This document shows, piece by piece, positions 8,776 to 17,712 of a DNA stretch of 52,529 nt. The notes under the pieces were generated by a model. It ran no database searches and had not been told where the DNA came from. It saw only the letters and a program-made list of their open reading frames with translations. The translations under genes were made by a program, and so were the position numbers. This stretch comes from Gammaproteobacteria bacterium (GTDB taxonomy: Bacteria; Pseudomonadota; Gammaproteobacteria; Eutrophobiales; Eutrophobiaceae): assembly GCA_026710545.1 (NCBI GenBank), contig JAPOQU010000060.1, positions 1 through 52,529 on the forward strand, in the 5' to 3' direction. Position 1 is the stretch's first letter. Each line of letters begins with the position of its first letter.

Positions 8776-9975
8776 TTATTGCCCCATTGTCAGGTAGTAT
8801 TCAATCATTTCCCGGTCTTCCGCATCGGGAGATGCTTCAAGGTACAGCTTCAGGTTCGCCATGGCATCCTGCATACGTTTTTCCTTCAGCTGCAACAAGC
8901 CCAGGGAACGGTAGGTTTCAGGAAGAAAATAATCGGCCTGTAATGCCTGCTGGTAATGTTGGCGCGCCAGGTCGGTGTCGCCTGTTTCCTTTCTCTGTCT
9001 ATATAACTCCCCTTTGTAAAAATGCACGACCCCGGGCACAACATTGTTATCGATTAAATTGTCGAGGATGAATTCGGTTTTCCCCGGCTGGTTTAACCTT
9101 AATTCATCATCAAGGAATGTTTTCCAGTAAGGTGTCATATGCTCCAGGAACCTATCGGTTGCTTTTTCTCCGTGGTCAGCCTTCTCTGACGTTAATATAC
9201 GGGCATACGAGTCCAGGGTCGTTAACCGATCATTGGGGGACGGATGACTGGCAAAGAAAGGCGAGCCCTGAAGTTTGCCGTGTTTTGCCGCCTCCTCTTC
9301 ATCAATGATGATTTTCCAGACCCTGGCCGATTCAAACGGGTCGTAGCCGGCTTCTGCCATCAACTGAATTCCAAATTGATCTGCTTCCCGTTCCGCGGCG
9401 CGGCTGTGTGCGTATCGGCTGGCAAGCAATACGAACTGCGCAATATTGCTGGCATCGGAATAGCCGGAATGTGCGGTGGTCATACCAGCAAAACCAAACC
9501 CCAATCCCAGCAGTAACGCTATATTGGACTTGGTCTTTGCATCCTTAAACCCGTCCAGACCATGTTGCCGTAAATAATGACCCAACTCATGACCCAATAT
9601 GGCGGCAAGCTGTGCCTCGTTATGGACTCGCAGTAACAGACCGGACCAGACCGTCATCAATCCGTTCGGCATCATGGTAGCGTTAAAGAAGGGCGTTCGA
9701 GTGACAAACAGGCGTATGTCCTTGCAGTAATCAGGCGATAACCTGCAAACAATATTATGGAGATATCGATTAATTGCTTCATCGCGGATGCGTCGAGGCG
9801 AGTTCCTGATATCTGTTTCATACCGTTCAACCTGCATCCATATACCCGATTCAAGTCCGCCATCATCAGGCACATGACCCGGATGGATCGTCGCGTCCAA
9901 CTGCTGGTAATCATTGGCAAACGCGCTTGCGCCGGCAACCAGCATGCAATACAGGACAATGTAGCTACGCAACAT
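8776..9975 (-). CDS. Periplasmic M48-family metalloprotease with TPR-like C-terminus (BepA-like)
   Basis: This encodes a secreted zinc metalloprotease of about 399 residues. The ATG at 9975 gives a compact signal peptide (MLRSYIVLYCMLVAGASAFA); a GTG at 9996 is an alternative start. The zinc motif HExxH appears as HELGHYLRQH near residue 135, and the third ligand is likely the Glu in AEREADQFG about 60 residues later. TPR-like helices follow in the C-terminal third (PGKTEFILDNL to ETYRSLGLLQLKEKRMQDAMANL in separate pieces). This layout matches BepA/YfgC-type proteases, which act on outer-membrane protein assembly and LPS transport quality control; the exact target here is inferred only. It sits between two lipoprotein genes in an apparent operon. 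Confidence 0.85.
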   Translation of the reverse strand: MLRSYIVLYCMLVAGASAFANDYQQLDATIHPGHVPDDGGLESGIWMQVERYETDIRNSPRRIRDEAINRYLHNIVCRLSPDYCKDIRLFVTRTPFFNATMMPNGLMTVWSGLLLRVHNEAQLAAILGHELGHYLRQHGLDGFKDAKTKSNIALLLGLGFGFAGMTTAHSGYSDASNIAQFVLLASRYAHSRAAEREADQFGIQLMAEAGYDPFESARVWKIIIDEEEAAKHGKLQGSPFFASHPSPNDRLTTLDSYARILTSEKADHGEKATDRFLEHMTPYWKTFLDDELRLNQPGKTEFILDNLIDNNVVPGVVHFYKGELYRQRKETGDTDLARQHYQQALQADYFLPETYRSLGLLQLKEKRMQDAMANLKLYLEASPDAEDREMIEYYLTMGQ

Positions 9976-10001
9976 GCTCCGAGTCCCCGCTAACACGATG
10001 C

Positions 10002-10754
10002 TTACTGCGGCAAACCTTCCAGCAAAAGTGAGACTGTCTTTGCCGCGGGTTCTTCAGTACGCAAATCGCCAACTATACTGATTAAACGATTGAACCAGAC
10101 AATATCACCGCTACGCAGGTCAACCAGGGATGCAAACCCCTGTTGTTCGCCACCTTGCATATAGACGCCGAGCGCTGCGGCGGCCAGTCTCGCCAGAACG
10201 CGGCCGGCGCTGCTGTAACTGTTCCTGACTCGTATAAACAGAGCGTAATCAGCATTGTATTTTTGTGCGAGCGTCGTTACCTCCGGCCCCAGGGTCCAAT
10301 CGAGCGCGCCACTTTTTGTGGGCAACTTCATCCCCTCATATTGATGCTTTTGTATTGCCAGTCCCACGGCGCCGTGTAAACGCTCCAGTTCCACCAGGCG
10401 CTCGGCCAGGGGATCATTGCCATCGGGCTGTTCATAATGCAGCATCCTGGAACCGCGCGTCTGTTGTTCCGTCTCCAGTGCAGTCAATATGTGTTGTTTT
10501 GCATCCCTGGTCCAGTCGGCGCGGGGTTCCAGCATACCGCCCATGGTCAGGACGGATAACTCCACGTCCAACGGCATCAATACGATTTCTATTCCTTCAT
10601 CCTGGGATTCCAGGGCCGATATGGTGGAAAAATCCTGGGTGGTAGTACAACCTGCGGCTAGCAGCAGCGATGCTGCCAATAACAGGATGATGCGCAAAGA
10701 TCCGACAGGTTTGGAGATTCGATTCGACCGGTAAATTCCGGTTGTGGCTGGCAT
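10002..10754 (-). CDS. Predicted lipoprotein of unknown function
   Basis: A 250-residue protein with a signal sequence ending in LLLAAGC; Cys36 is the probable lipidated residue, although the N-region before it is long. The mature part has a conserved-looking region (NADYALFIRVRNSYSSAGRV) followed by a small hydrophobic stretch (LARLAAAALGVYM) and VDLRSGDIVWFN, a pattern seen in uncharacterised outer-membrane-associated lipoproteins. GGGG lies about ten bases before the start. It is the first gene of the minus-strand set with the M48 protease (gap 26 bases) and the second lipoprotein. Confidence 0.75.
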   Translation of the reverse strand: MPATTGIYRSNRISKPVGSLRIILLLAASLLLAAGCTTTQDFSTISALESQDEGIEIVLMPLDVELSVLTMGGMLEPRADWTRDAKQHILTALETEQQTRGSRMLHYEQPDGNDPLAERLVELERLHGAVGLAIQKHQYEGMKLPTKSGALDWTLGPEVTTLAQKYNADYALFIRVRNSYSSAGRVLARLAAAALGVYMQGGEQQGFASLVDLRSGDIVWFNRLISIVGDLRTEEPAAKTVSLLLEGLPQ

Positions 10755-10894
10755 GACGTGACATCCCCTGAGTGGTTGTTAAGTCTTGTTGTGCAGCAAG
10801 TATATTGATCCGCCTGACAATTTACAATTACAGAAACATGGCGGCCGCAAGTTTGACCCTGTGCGTGAGGGACGAATTCCCATTTCGTAAATTG

Positions 10895-12322
10895 CTAATC
10901 CCCTTTACTCCCTACATACAAATCCGTAATCGTTCCCTCGAACATGTCGGCGGCGAAGGCGACGGTCTCGGACAGGGTGGGATGGGGGTGTATGGTCAGG
11001 CCGATGTCTTCCGCGGTGCAGTCCATCTCAATGGCCAGGGCTACTTCCGCGATCAGGTCGCCGGCATTGGAACCGGTGATGCCTGCGCCGATGACGCGCC
11101 GGGTCTGTTCATCGAACAACAGCTTGGTCAGCCCCTCGTTGCGACCCAGGCTCAGGGAACGCCCGCTGGCCGCCCAGGGGAACACGCCTTTGCCGTAGTT
11201 GAGACCCTGCTGTTTCGCCTCGGCTTCCGTAACACCCACCCAGGCGACTTCCGGGTCCGTGTAGGCCACGGACGGGATCACCCTGGCGTCGAACCAGCTT
11301 TTCATGCCGGCGGCGACTTCCGCGGCCACCCTGCCCTCGTGGGTGGCCTTATGAGCCAGCATGGGCGGGCCGGTCACGTCGCCGATGGCGAAGATATCGG
11401 CCACGTTGGTGCGTTGCTGTTTGTCCACGGGGATAAACCCCTGCTCATCGACGTTAACGCCGGCGTTGCCGGCGCCGGTCTGTGCGCCGTCAGGGCGCCG
11501 GCCTACCGCCACCAGGACCCGGTCGAAAGTATCTTCAGACGGCGCCCCGGGACCGGAAAACCCGACCGTCAAACCGTTTTCGGCCGGATTGATCCCGGTC
11601 ACGCGGGTGCCCGGGAAAATATTTTCATACTGACCGGCAATGCGTTTCTGCAACGGTTTCACCAGGTCGGGGTCGGCGCCGGTCATCAGGTCGTCGAGCA
11701 GTTCGACCACGGTGACCCTGCTGCCCAGTTCGTGGTAAACAGTGGCCAATTCCAGGCCGATAATCCCACCGCCGATGACCAGTAACCTGCGCGGTATCTC
11801 CGGCAGGGCCAGGGCCGCTGTGGAATCCATCACACGGGGGTCAGCGGGGCAGCCGGGCAGGTTTACGGGCCGTGAACCCACGGCAATGATGGCCTTGTCA
11901 AATTCCACATCCTGCGTTCCGTCAGCGGTGTCCACGGCGATCCGGTCAGGCGAGGCAAACTGACCCGTACCCTGAACCAGCGTGACCTTTCTTTGTCTCG
12001 CCAGCCCTCTCAGCCCGCCGGTCAAGCGCGCGACGAGCTTCTCCTTCCAGCCCAGCAACCCGGTCCGGTTAATGTCCGGCTCGCCGAATTCGATCCCGTA
12101 AGCCGCGGCTTCCCTGGCGTCGCTGATGACCCTGGCCGCATGCAGCAGGGCCTTGGAGGGAATGCAGCCGACGTTCAGGCATACACCGCCCAGGGTGGGA
12201 TAGCGTTCGATCAAAACGGTCTTCAGGCCCAGGTCGGCGGCGCGGAACGCCGCCGTATAGCCGCCCGGCCCGGAACCCAGTACCGCGACGTCCGCCCGTA
12301 TCGTTGTTTTCTTTACTGACAT
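10895..12322 (-). CDS. lpdA: Dihydrolipoyl dehydrogenase
   Basis: This FAD enzyme (E3) reoxidises dihydrolipoamide in 2-oxoacid dehydrogenase or glycine-cleavage complexes with NAD+. The start is set at the ATG at 12322, giving 475 residues. The N-terminal FAD-binding motif is VLGSGPGGYTAAFRAADLG; the redox disulfide is in GGVCLNVGCIPSKALL; an NAD-binding motif GGGIIGLELA lies near residue 190; and the C-terminal His-Glu pair is in HPHPTLSETV. No E1 or E2 gene is adjacent, so the partner complex is not shown by the window. It is divergent from nrdA across a 250-base gap. Confidence 0.95.
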   Translation of the reverse strand: MSVKKTTIRADVAVLGSGPGGYTAAFRAADLGLKTVLIERYPTLGGVCLNVGCIPSKALLHAARVISDAREAAAYGIEFGEPDINRTGLLGWKEKLVARLTGGLRGLARQRKVTLVQGTGQFASPDRIAVDTADGTQDVEFDKAIIAVGSRPVNLPGCPADPRVMDSTAALALPEIPRRLLVIGGGIIGLELATVYHELGSRVTVVELLDDLMTGADPDLVKPLQKRIAGQYENIFPGTRVTGINPAENGLTVGFSGPGAPSEDTFDRVLVAVGRRPDGAQTGAGNAGVNVDEQGFIPVDKQQRTNVADIFAIGDVTGPPMLAHKATHEGRVAAEVAAGMKSWFDARVIPSVAYTDPEVAWVGVTEAEAKQQGLNYGKGVFPWAASGRSLSLGRNEGLTKLLFDEQTRRVIGAGITGSNAGDLIAEVALAIEMDCTAEDIGLTIHPHPTLSETVAFAADMFEGTITDLYVGSKGD

Positions 12323-12424
12323 ATTATCGAATCCGCCGCATTTTATTCTCATCCGTCATTTTTTGCACAGTTTTTTGCGCAGCTTATCCACAACTAATAC
12401 AATGGTAAGTCACAGCAACATCCA

Positions 12425-12472
12425 CAAGGTATTGTAGTGTAAATACCACTTGACCACATAATGTAGTAGTGC
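12425..12472 (+). promoter_or_regulatory. Possible pair of NrdR-like boxes upstream of nrdA
   Basis: Two stretches, at 12425-12440 (right half TGTAGTGT) and around 12457-12472 (containing GTAGTG), sit about 32 bp apart, close to the three-helical-turn spacing typical of NrdR box pairs before ribonucleotide reductase genes. Only the right halves agree well with the family consensus ACACTATATATAGTGT; the left halves are poor. The location, about 100-150 bases before the nrdA start, is right. This is a weak call. Confidence 0.28.
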
Positions 12473-12572
12473 AATAATCAGCTTTGCGTAACAAACTTCA
12501 TCTCGTTTCCGGGTTCCTGACCAGGCCCGGAAGTGATAATACCAAAACTAGAACATTGTGCGGATACGGCTT

Positions 12573-15503
12573 ATGCAAAGCGAAAAACCTGTCCTGGTGG
12601 AGTCCGTAGTTGATATTAACACCGATAATATTCACACGGATAATGAACTTGCCCGACAGAACGGCGACCAGCCGAATCGCGAATATACCGATGAATTAAA
12701 CACCTACCAGCCCGGTGAATACAACGTCATTCGCCGCAACGGCAAAGTGACGGCCTTCAACGCATCCAAGATTAATGTCGCCATCACCAAGGCGTTCCTG
12801 GAAGTGGAAGGCGGTACGGCTGCCGCGTCGACCCGTGTGCACGAAAAAGTAGCGGTTCTCAGCGAGCAGGTAGTCAGCGCCCTGACGCGCCGCCTGCCCA
12901 GCGGCGGCACCGTACATATAGAGGATATCCAGGACCAGGTTGAACTGGCCTTGATGCGCGCCGGCGAGCAGAAGGTTGCCCGCGCCTACGTGCTCTACAG
13001 GGAAGACCGGGCACGGGCCCGCATTGAAAAAGAAAAGGGCGAAGAGGTTGAACAAACCGGGGCGGCGGGCGGCATCAACGTTAAAACCAGGGATGGCAGC
13101 TTGAAACAACTGGATATGGACCGTCTGGTCGCGGTCGTCGATGAGGCCTGTAACGGTCTGGAACACGTCGATGGCCGTCTTATTATCGATGACACGTTGC
13201 GCAACCTGTTCGACGGCGTCAACGAGGCAGACGTCAACCCGGCCCTGGTAATGAGCGCCCGGGCGCTGATAGAAAAAGAACCGAATTACTCTTACGTTGC
13301 CGCCCGCCTGTTGCTGGACGGTTTGCGCAGGGAAGCCCTGAGCTATGTCAACCAGAGCGATATGGAGGCAACCCAGGCGCAAATGGCGGAGCAATATCCG
13401 CTGTATTTCCACAAATACATCGAAACGGCCTCCGCCCTGGACCTGCTGGGCCATGAACTGGTGAAATATGACCTCGACCGCCTGGGCAAGGCGCTGAAAC
13501 CTGAACGTGACCACTTGTTCACCTACCTCGGCCTGCAGACCCTGTACGACCGTTACTTCATCCATACCGACGAACAGGTTCGTATCGAATTACCGCAGGT
13601 TTTCTTCATGCGCGTGGCAATGGGCCTGGCCATTAACGAACTGGACCGGGAAACCAGGACGATTGAATTTTATGAACTGCTGTCTTCCTTCGACTTCATG
13701 AGTTCCACGCCCACCCTGTTCAATTCGGGGACATGCCGGCCGCAGCTTTCCAGTTGCTACCTGAGCACGGTGCCCGATAACCTGGACGGCATCTTCAGCG
13801 CGATCAAGGATGATGCCCTGTTGTCCAAATTTGCCGGCGGCCTGGGTAATGACTGGAGCCGGGTCCGCTCAATGGGCGCGCATATTAAAGGGACCAACGG
13901 AAAATCCCAGGGCGTCGTGCCCTTTCTCAAGGTCGCCAATGATACCGCCGTCGCAGTCAACCAGGGCGGGAAACGCAAGGGCGCCATGTGCGCTTACCTG
14001 GAAAGCTGGCATCTCGATATTGAGGAGTTTCTGGAACTGCGCAAAAACACCGGTGACGACCGGCGCCGTACCCATGACATGAATACCGCCAACTGGATCC
14101 CGGACCTGTTCATGCAACGGGTCAGTGAGGGCGGCGGCTGGACCCTGTTCTCGCCGGACGATACGACGGACCTGCATGACCTGTATGGGGAGGAGTTCAG
14201 CCAGCGCTACGTCGAATACGAACAAATGGCAGCCCGCGGCGAGCTTAAACTGCACAAGGCCATCAAGGCGGCGGACCTGTGGCGCAAGATGCTTTCCATG
14301 CTGTACGAAACCGGCCACCCCTGGCTCACGTTCAAGGACCCCTGCAACCTGCGTTCGCCGCAACAGCATACCGGCGTGGTGCATTCATCCAACCTGTGTA
14401 CCGAGATAACGCTGAATACCTCCGACGATGAGATCGCGGTGTGCAATCTCGGTTCCGTCAACCTGGCGCAGCACGTGAACGAAAACGGACTTGACCAGGA
14501 TAAGCTGGAACACACTATCAACGTCGCCATGCGTATGCTGGATAACGTAATCGACTACAACTACTACAGCGTGCCGCAGGCGCGCCGTTCCAACCTGAAA
14601 CACCGCCCGGTAGGTATGGGCATCATGGGATTCCAGGATGCGTTGTATAAACTGCGCCTCCCCTACGCTTCCGGGGAAGCGATCGAGTTTGCCGACAACA
14701 GCATGGAGATGGTCAGTTACTACGCAATCAAGGCGTCAACCAACCTGGCTGAAGAACGCGGCACTTATACCAGTTTCAAGAGTTCACTCTGGAGCAAGGG
14801 AATCTTGCCGATCGATTCCATCGACATACTGGAAAAAAACCGCAACGGCTACCTGGACATGGACAAGGCCCATAAACTGGATTGGAACAGTTTACGCAAG
14901 CGCGTGAAAAAGACGGGCATGCGTAACTCCAACTGTATGGCCATTGCGCCCACCGCGACCATTTCCAACATCTGCGGGGTCAGCCAGTCCATTGAGCCGA
15001 CCTACCAGAACCTGTTCGTCAAATCAAACCTGTCCGGTGAATTTACCGTGGTCAATCCTTACATGGTCAACGATCTCAAGGAACGCGGTCTCTGGGATGA
15101 CGTCATGGTCAGCGACCTCAAATATTTTGACGGCAGCGTGCAGCAGGTCGACCGCATTCCCGATGATTTGAAAATGCTTTACTCGACCGCTTTTGAGATA
15201 GACCCGCGCTGGCTGGTGGAATGCGCATCCCGCCGGCAGAAATGGATCGACCAGGCACAGTCGCTCAACCTGTACATGTCCGAACCGGACGGCAAGAAAA
15301 TGGACAACCTGTACAAGCTGGCCTGGATACGCGGGCTCAAGACAACCTATTACCTGCGCAGCCTGGGGGCAACACACGTAGAGAAGAGTACCCTGAGCGG
15401 CGGCCGGGAAACCAAGCTGGCAGCGGTTGAACGTACCGGCAACAGCCAGGCCGAACCCCCGGTATGTTCGCTGGATGACGCGGATTGCGAGTCATGCCAG
15501 TGA
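12573..15503 (+). CDS. nrdA: Class Ia ribonucleoside-diphosphate reductase, alpha subunit
   Basis: This large subunit reduces ribonucleoside diphosphates to deoxyribonucleotides, using the radical delivered by NrdB. The start is placed at the ATG at 12573 rather than the GTG at 12558; product 976 residues. An ATP-cone domain occupies about residues 45-150 (VIRRNGKVTAFNASKI), and a second cone-like region follows at about 165-260. The catalytic barrel has Cys in QLSSCYLS, the thiyl-radical Cys in SSNLCTEI, and Cys in VCNLGSVNL. The C-terminus ends in a mobile Cys pair (DADCESCQ), expected to relay electrons from thioredoxin or glutaredoxin. The longer-than-Escherichia length comes from the N-terminal region. 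nrdB follows after 53 bases. Confidence 0.96.
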   Translation: MQSEKPVLVESVVDINTDNIHTDNELARQNGDQPNREYTDELNTYQPGEYNVIRRNGKVTAFNASKINVAITKAFLEVEGGTAAASTRVHEKVAVLSEQVVSALTRRLPSGGTVHIEDIQDQVELALMRAGEQKVARAYVLYREDRARARIEKEKGEEVEQTGAAGGINVKTRDGSLKQLDMDRLVAVVDEACNGLEHVDGRLIIDDTLRNLFDGVNEADVNPALVMSARALIEKEPNYSYVAARLLLDGLRREALSYVNQSDMEATQAQMAEQYPLYFHKYIETASALDLLGHELVKYDLDRLGKALKPERDHLFTYLGLQTLYDRYFIHTDEQVRIELPQVFFMRVAMGLAINELDRETRTIEFYELLSSFDFMSSTPTLFNSGTCRPQLSSCYLSTVPDNLDGIFSAIKDDALLSKFAGGLGNDWSRVRSMGAHIKGTNGKSQGVVPFLKVANDTAVAVNQGGKRKGAMCAYLESWHLDIEEFLELRKNTGDDRRRTHDMNTANWIPDLFMQRVSEGGGWTLFSPDDTTDLHDLYGEEFSQRYVEYEQMAARGELKLHKAIKAADLWRKMLSMLYETGHPWLTFKDPCNLRSPQQHTGVVHSSNLCTEITLNTSDDEIAVCNLGSVNLAQHVNENGLDQDKLEHTINVAMRMLDNVIDYNYYSVPQARRSNLKHRPVGMGIMGFQDALYKLRLPYASGEAIEFADNSMEMVSYYAIKASTNLAEERGTYTSFKSSLWSKGILPIDSIDILEKNRNGYLDMDKAHKLDWNSLRKRVKKTGMRNSNCMAIAPTATISNICGVSQSIEPTYQNLFVKSNLSGEFTVVNPYMVNDLKERGLWDDVMVSDLKYFDGSVQQVDRIPDDLKMLYSTAFEIDPRWLVECASRRQKWIDQAQSLNLYMSEPDGKKMDNLYKLAWIRGLKTTYYLRSLGATHVEKSTLSGGRETKLAAVERTGNSQAEPPVCSLDDADCESCQ

Positions 15504-15556
15504 CGGGGAATTAGGAATTAGGAATTGAAAAACTTGGTAACTGAATGGGGAATATT

Positions 15557-16768
15557 ATGCTGACCAGTTGGGATGATCCTATTGCCGGTGTCAAGCAGAC
15601 GAAATCTGAAGACAGCTTGCCGCCTCAATCGTTAGCGGGCAATGGCCTTGATGCGGTAGACGGCGCCAGGCCGCCCGCTTCGGACGCTTTCCCGGCGCCC
15701 GGGCCCGACCTGGGCGGCGTAACCGGCCTGGAAGAAGTTGAATTCGGCGCCGGCAGGATCAGTGTCGATGACAAACAGATGATCAACTGCCGCGCTGACC
15801 TGAACCAACTGGTGCCGTTCAAATACAAATGGGCCTGGCAAAAATACCTGGACGCATGCGCCAATCACTGGATGCCCCAGGAAATCAACATGACGGCAGA
15901 CATCGCCCTGTGGAAAAACCCCGACGGCCTGACCGAAGATGAGCGCACCGTCATTAAACGGAACCTGGGATTCTTTGCCTCCGCGGATTCGCTGGTAGCC
16001 AACAACCTGGTGCTGGCAGTGTACCGGCACATAACCAATCCCGAGTGCCGCCAATACCTGCTGCGGCAGGCGTTTGAAGAGGCATTGCACACCCATGCCT
16101 ACCAGTACTGCGTCGAATCCCTGGGGCTGGACCAGGCCGAGGTATTCAACATGTATCGCGAAGTCCCTTCCATACACGACAAGGCGACCTGGGCAATGCG
16201 CTTTACCCAAAGCCTCGGGGACCCGACCTTCCATACCGGCACGACGGCGGCTGATCAGCGCCTGCTGCGGGACCTGATTGCCTTTTATATCGTATTCGAA
16301 GGCATCTTTTTCTACGTGGGCTTCGTACAGGTCCTGTCCATGGGGCGGCGCAACAAGATGACGGGTTGCGCAGAGCAGTTCCAATACATCCTGCGGGATG
16401 AATCCATGCACATGAACTTCGGTATCGACGTAATCAACCAGATAAAAATTGAAAACCCCCGGTTGTGGACCCCGGAGTTTGAGCAGGAAATCATCGCCAT
16501 GTTGCGTGAGGCGGTGGACCTGGAAATACGCTATGCCTGTGACACCATGCCGCGCGGCGTGCTGGGCCTGAACGCCAACATGTTTGAGGATTACCTGAAG
16601 TTCATCGCCAACCGGCGCTGTGCCCAGATCGGCCTGGGCGAGCAGTATCCCGGGGCGAGCAACCCTTTCCCCTGGATGAGCGAACTCATGGACCTGAAGA
16701 AAGAAAAGAACTTTTTTGAAACACGCGTCACCGAATACCAGACCGGTGGCGTATTGAGCTGGGACTGA
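15557..16768 (+). CDS. nrdB: Ribonucleoside-diphosphate reductase, beta subunit
   Basis: This di-iron subunit generates the radical used by NrdA. The ATG at 15557 is preferred because GGGGA lies eight bases before it; an in-frame ATG at 15545 has none. Product 403 residues. Iron-ligand motifs are [12 protein letters not shown] (Asp), [13 protein letters not shown] (Glu, His) and [10 protein letters not shown] (Glu, His). The sequence is of the long type that also includes chlamydial class Ic proteins, but in the key position HTHAY the radical Tyr is present, and the first ligand is Asp, so a normal tyrosyl radical is expected. A probable terminator lies 69 bases downstream. Confidence 0.95.
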   Translation: MLTSWDDPIAGVKQTKSEDSLPPQSLAGNGLDAVDGARPPASDAFPAPGPDLGGVTGLEEVEFGAGRISVDDKQMINCRADLNQLVPFKYKWAWQKYLDACANHWMPQEINMTADIALWKNPDGLTEDERTVIKRNLGFFASADSLVANNLVLAVYRHITNPECRQYLLRQAFEEALHTHAYQYCVESLGLDQAEVFNMYREVPSIHDKATWAMRFTQSLGDPTFHTGTTAADQRLLRDLIAFYIVFEGIFFYVGFVQVLSMGRRNKMTGCAEQFQYILRDESMHMNFGIDVINQIKIENPRLWTPEFEQEIIAMLREAVDLEIRYACDTMPRGVLGLNANMFEDYLKFIANRRCAQIGLGEQYPGASNPFPWMSELMDLKKEKNFFETRVTEYQTGGVLSWD

Positions 16769-16836
16769 CGGTGGCTGGCCGGCAGGTAAACCAGTAAGAC
16801 GATTTCAGCGGGAAGCCCAGCAGGAGCTCGGCTATT

Positions 16837-16876
16837 GCCTGGCGCCTCCAACCTCCTTCAGGCGCCAGGCTTTCTT
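16837..16876 (+). terminator. Rho-independent terminator after nrdB
   Basis: An 11-bp perfect stem, GCCTGGCGCCT with AGGCGCCAGGC, and a 12-base loop is followed by TTTCTT. It lies just after nrdB and reads correctly for the nrdAB message. Confidence 0.75.
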
Positions 16877-16890
16877 AATTCACGGAGAAT

Positions 16891-16920
16891 GGGGACGGGG
16901 CAATCCCGTCCCCTTTTTTT
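16891..16920 (+). terminator. Second hairpin with T-tract after nrdB
   Basis: Nine-base arms GGGGACGGG and CCCGTCCCC with a GCAAT loop are followed by seven T. It would back up the first terminator. Its GGGGAC start resembles the GGGGACAG palindromes elsewhere in the window. Confidence 0.75.
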
Positions 16921-16923
16921 CAT

Positions 16924-17069
16924 TGTGCCCATCCATGGGCACAACCCTGCGGGCGGCCTTCGGCCGTGCAATTCGGCTGTCCTGCCGAATTGTCAGCGTG
17001 CCCATCCATGGGCACAACCCTGCGGGCGGCGCCTTCGGCCGTGCAATTCGGCTGTCCTGCCGAATTGTC
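16924..17069. repeat. Two tandem copies of a three-hairpin unit of about 72 bp
   Basis: Copy one spans 16924-16994 and copy two 16998-17069; they are nearly identical except for a two-base insertion in the middle hairpin. Each copy holds three stem-loops: GTGCCC-ATCCAT-GGGCAC, a CGGCC-TTCG-GGCCG type stem, and CAATTCGGC...GCCGAATTG. Related hairpins are found in the element at 20827-21071. They lie between the convergent ends of nrdB and the amino-acid kinase gene. Confidence 0.9.
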
Positions 17070-17093
17070 CTCACGCCCATCCCTGAGTATATT

Positions 17094-17702
17094 TCATACA
17101 ATCCGGATTCCATGGGGTATCAAGCCGGAGACCAGGGCTTGTCGGATGACCTCCTGGTCATTGATACATACACAGGCAATTTCGCCCACGCTGGTCTGTT
17201 CCAGCATCCGTGGAAAATACGCATCCAGGTAACCCGCCGCGGCCAGGCGCTCAATATCCACCGTCCCGTTTGCGGCAGACTTGACCAGGATCAGCGCCTC
17301 CGCCCCGATCCGGTCCGCCAGCCACAGGGCAAGGCTGTCGGATGTCACCTGCCAGTTGCAGGGGATACCGGGCTGGCCTGCGAGCAGCTTGCCGGGCAGC
17401 CAGACGGGTACGGACGATATATCGGCAGCGTGACCTGGCGCTCCAGGATCCGTTACGGGATACAGGCGGGTGTTCATTCCGCATAATACGGCCGCGTACT
17501 GCTCCATAGCCTGTATAGCCAGGTGGTGAGCAGTCGCATCATCCATGGTCGTGCCTGTTTGCTCGGCCCTGACCTTGTCGGCAAACCGCCCGCCGCCGGG
17601 CACGATGATTATTTTTGAGCGTCCGTACTCGGCCAGCAATTCCAGCAAAGCGCGTAACCCGGGCGCCGTCTCCAGGCTGCCGCCTATCTTCACTACCCAC
17701 AT
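17094..17702 (-). CDS. Amino-acid-kinase-fold protein of the H4MPT/methanofuran cluster (MfnE-like role)
   Basis: This 202-residue protein has an amino-acid kinase fold: N-terminal phosphate-binding VVKIGGSL, a second glycine-rich loop IIVPGGGRFAD at about 35-45, and a C-terminal nucleotide-binding part with TSDSLALWLADRIGAEALILVKS. It is shorter than glutamate or aspartate kinases, as expected for small kinases in H4MPT/methanofuran clusters. In methanogens MfnE phosphorylates the aminomethylfuran phosphate intermediate; assigning that reaction here is inference from fold and neighbours. The gene follows pabB by ten bases and is the last gene of the operon mfnF-pabB-kinase. Confidence 0.75.
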   Translation of the reverse strand: MWVVKIGGSLETAPGLRALLELLAEYGRSKIIIVPGGGRFADKVRAEQTGTTMDDATAHHLAIQAMEQYAAVLCGMNTRLYPVTDPGAPGHAADISSVPVWLPGKLLAGQPGIPCNWQVTSDSLALWLADRIGAEALILVKSAANGTVDIERLAAAGYLDAYFPRMLEQTSVGEIACVCINDQEVIRQALVSGLIPHGIRIV

Positions 17703-17712
17703 TCAGTAAGCC

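Noticed and set aside
10772..11785. Long open frame on the plus strand across lpdA
   Set aside because: It is antisense to well-conserved dihydrolipoyl dehydrogenase and its translation has no recognisable motif; it results from high GC content.
15557..16768. Chlamydia-type class Ic NrdB without tyrosyl radical
   Set aside because: The overall sequence resembles that clade, but the radical Tyr (HTHAY) and the Asp ligand are present.
16923..17486. Open frame through the tandem hairpin repeats into the kinase gene
   Set aside because: It translates repeated hairpins and the reverse strand of the amino-acid kinase; there is no ribosome-binding site or family motif.
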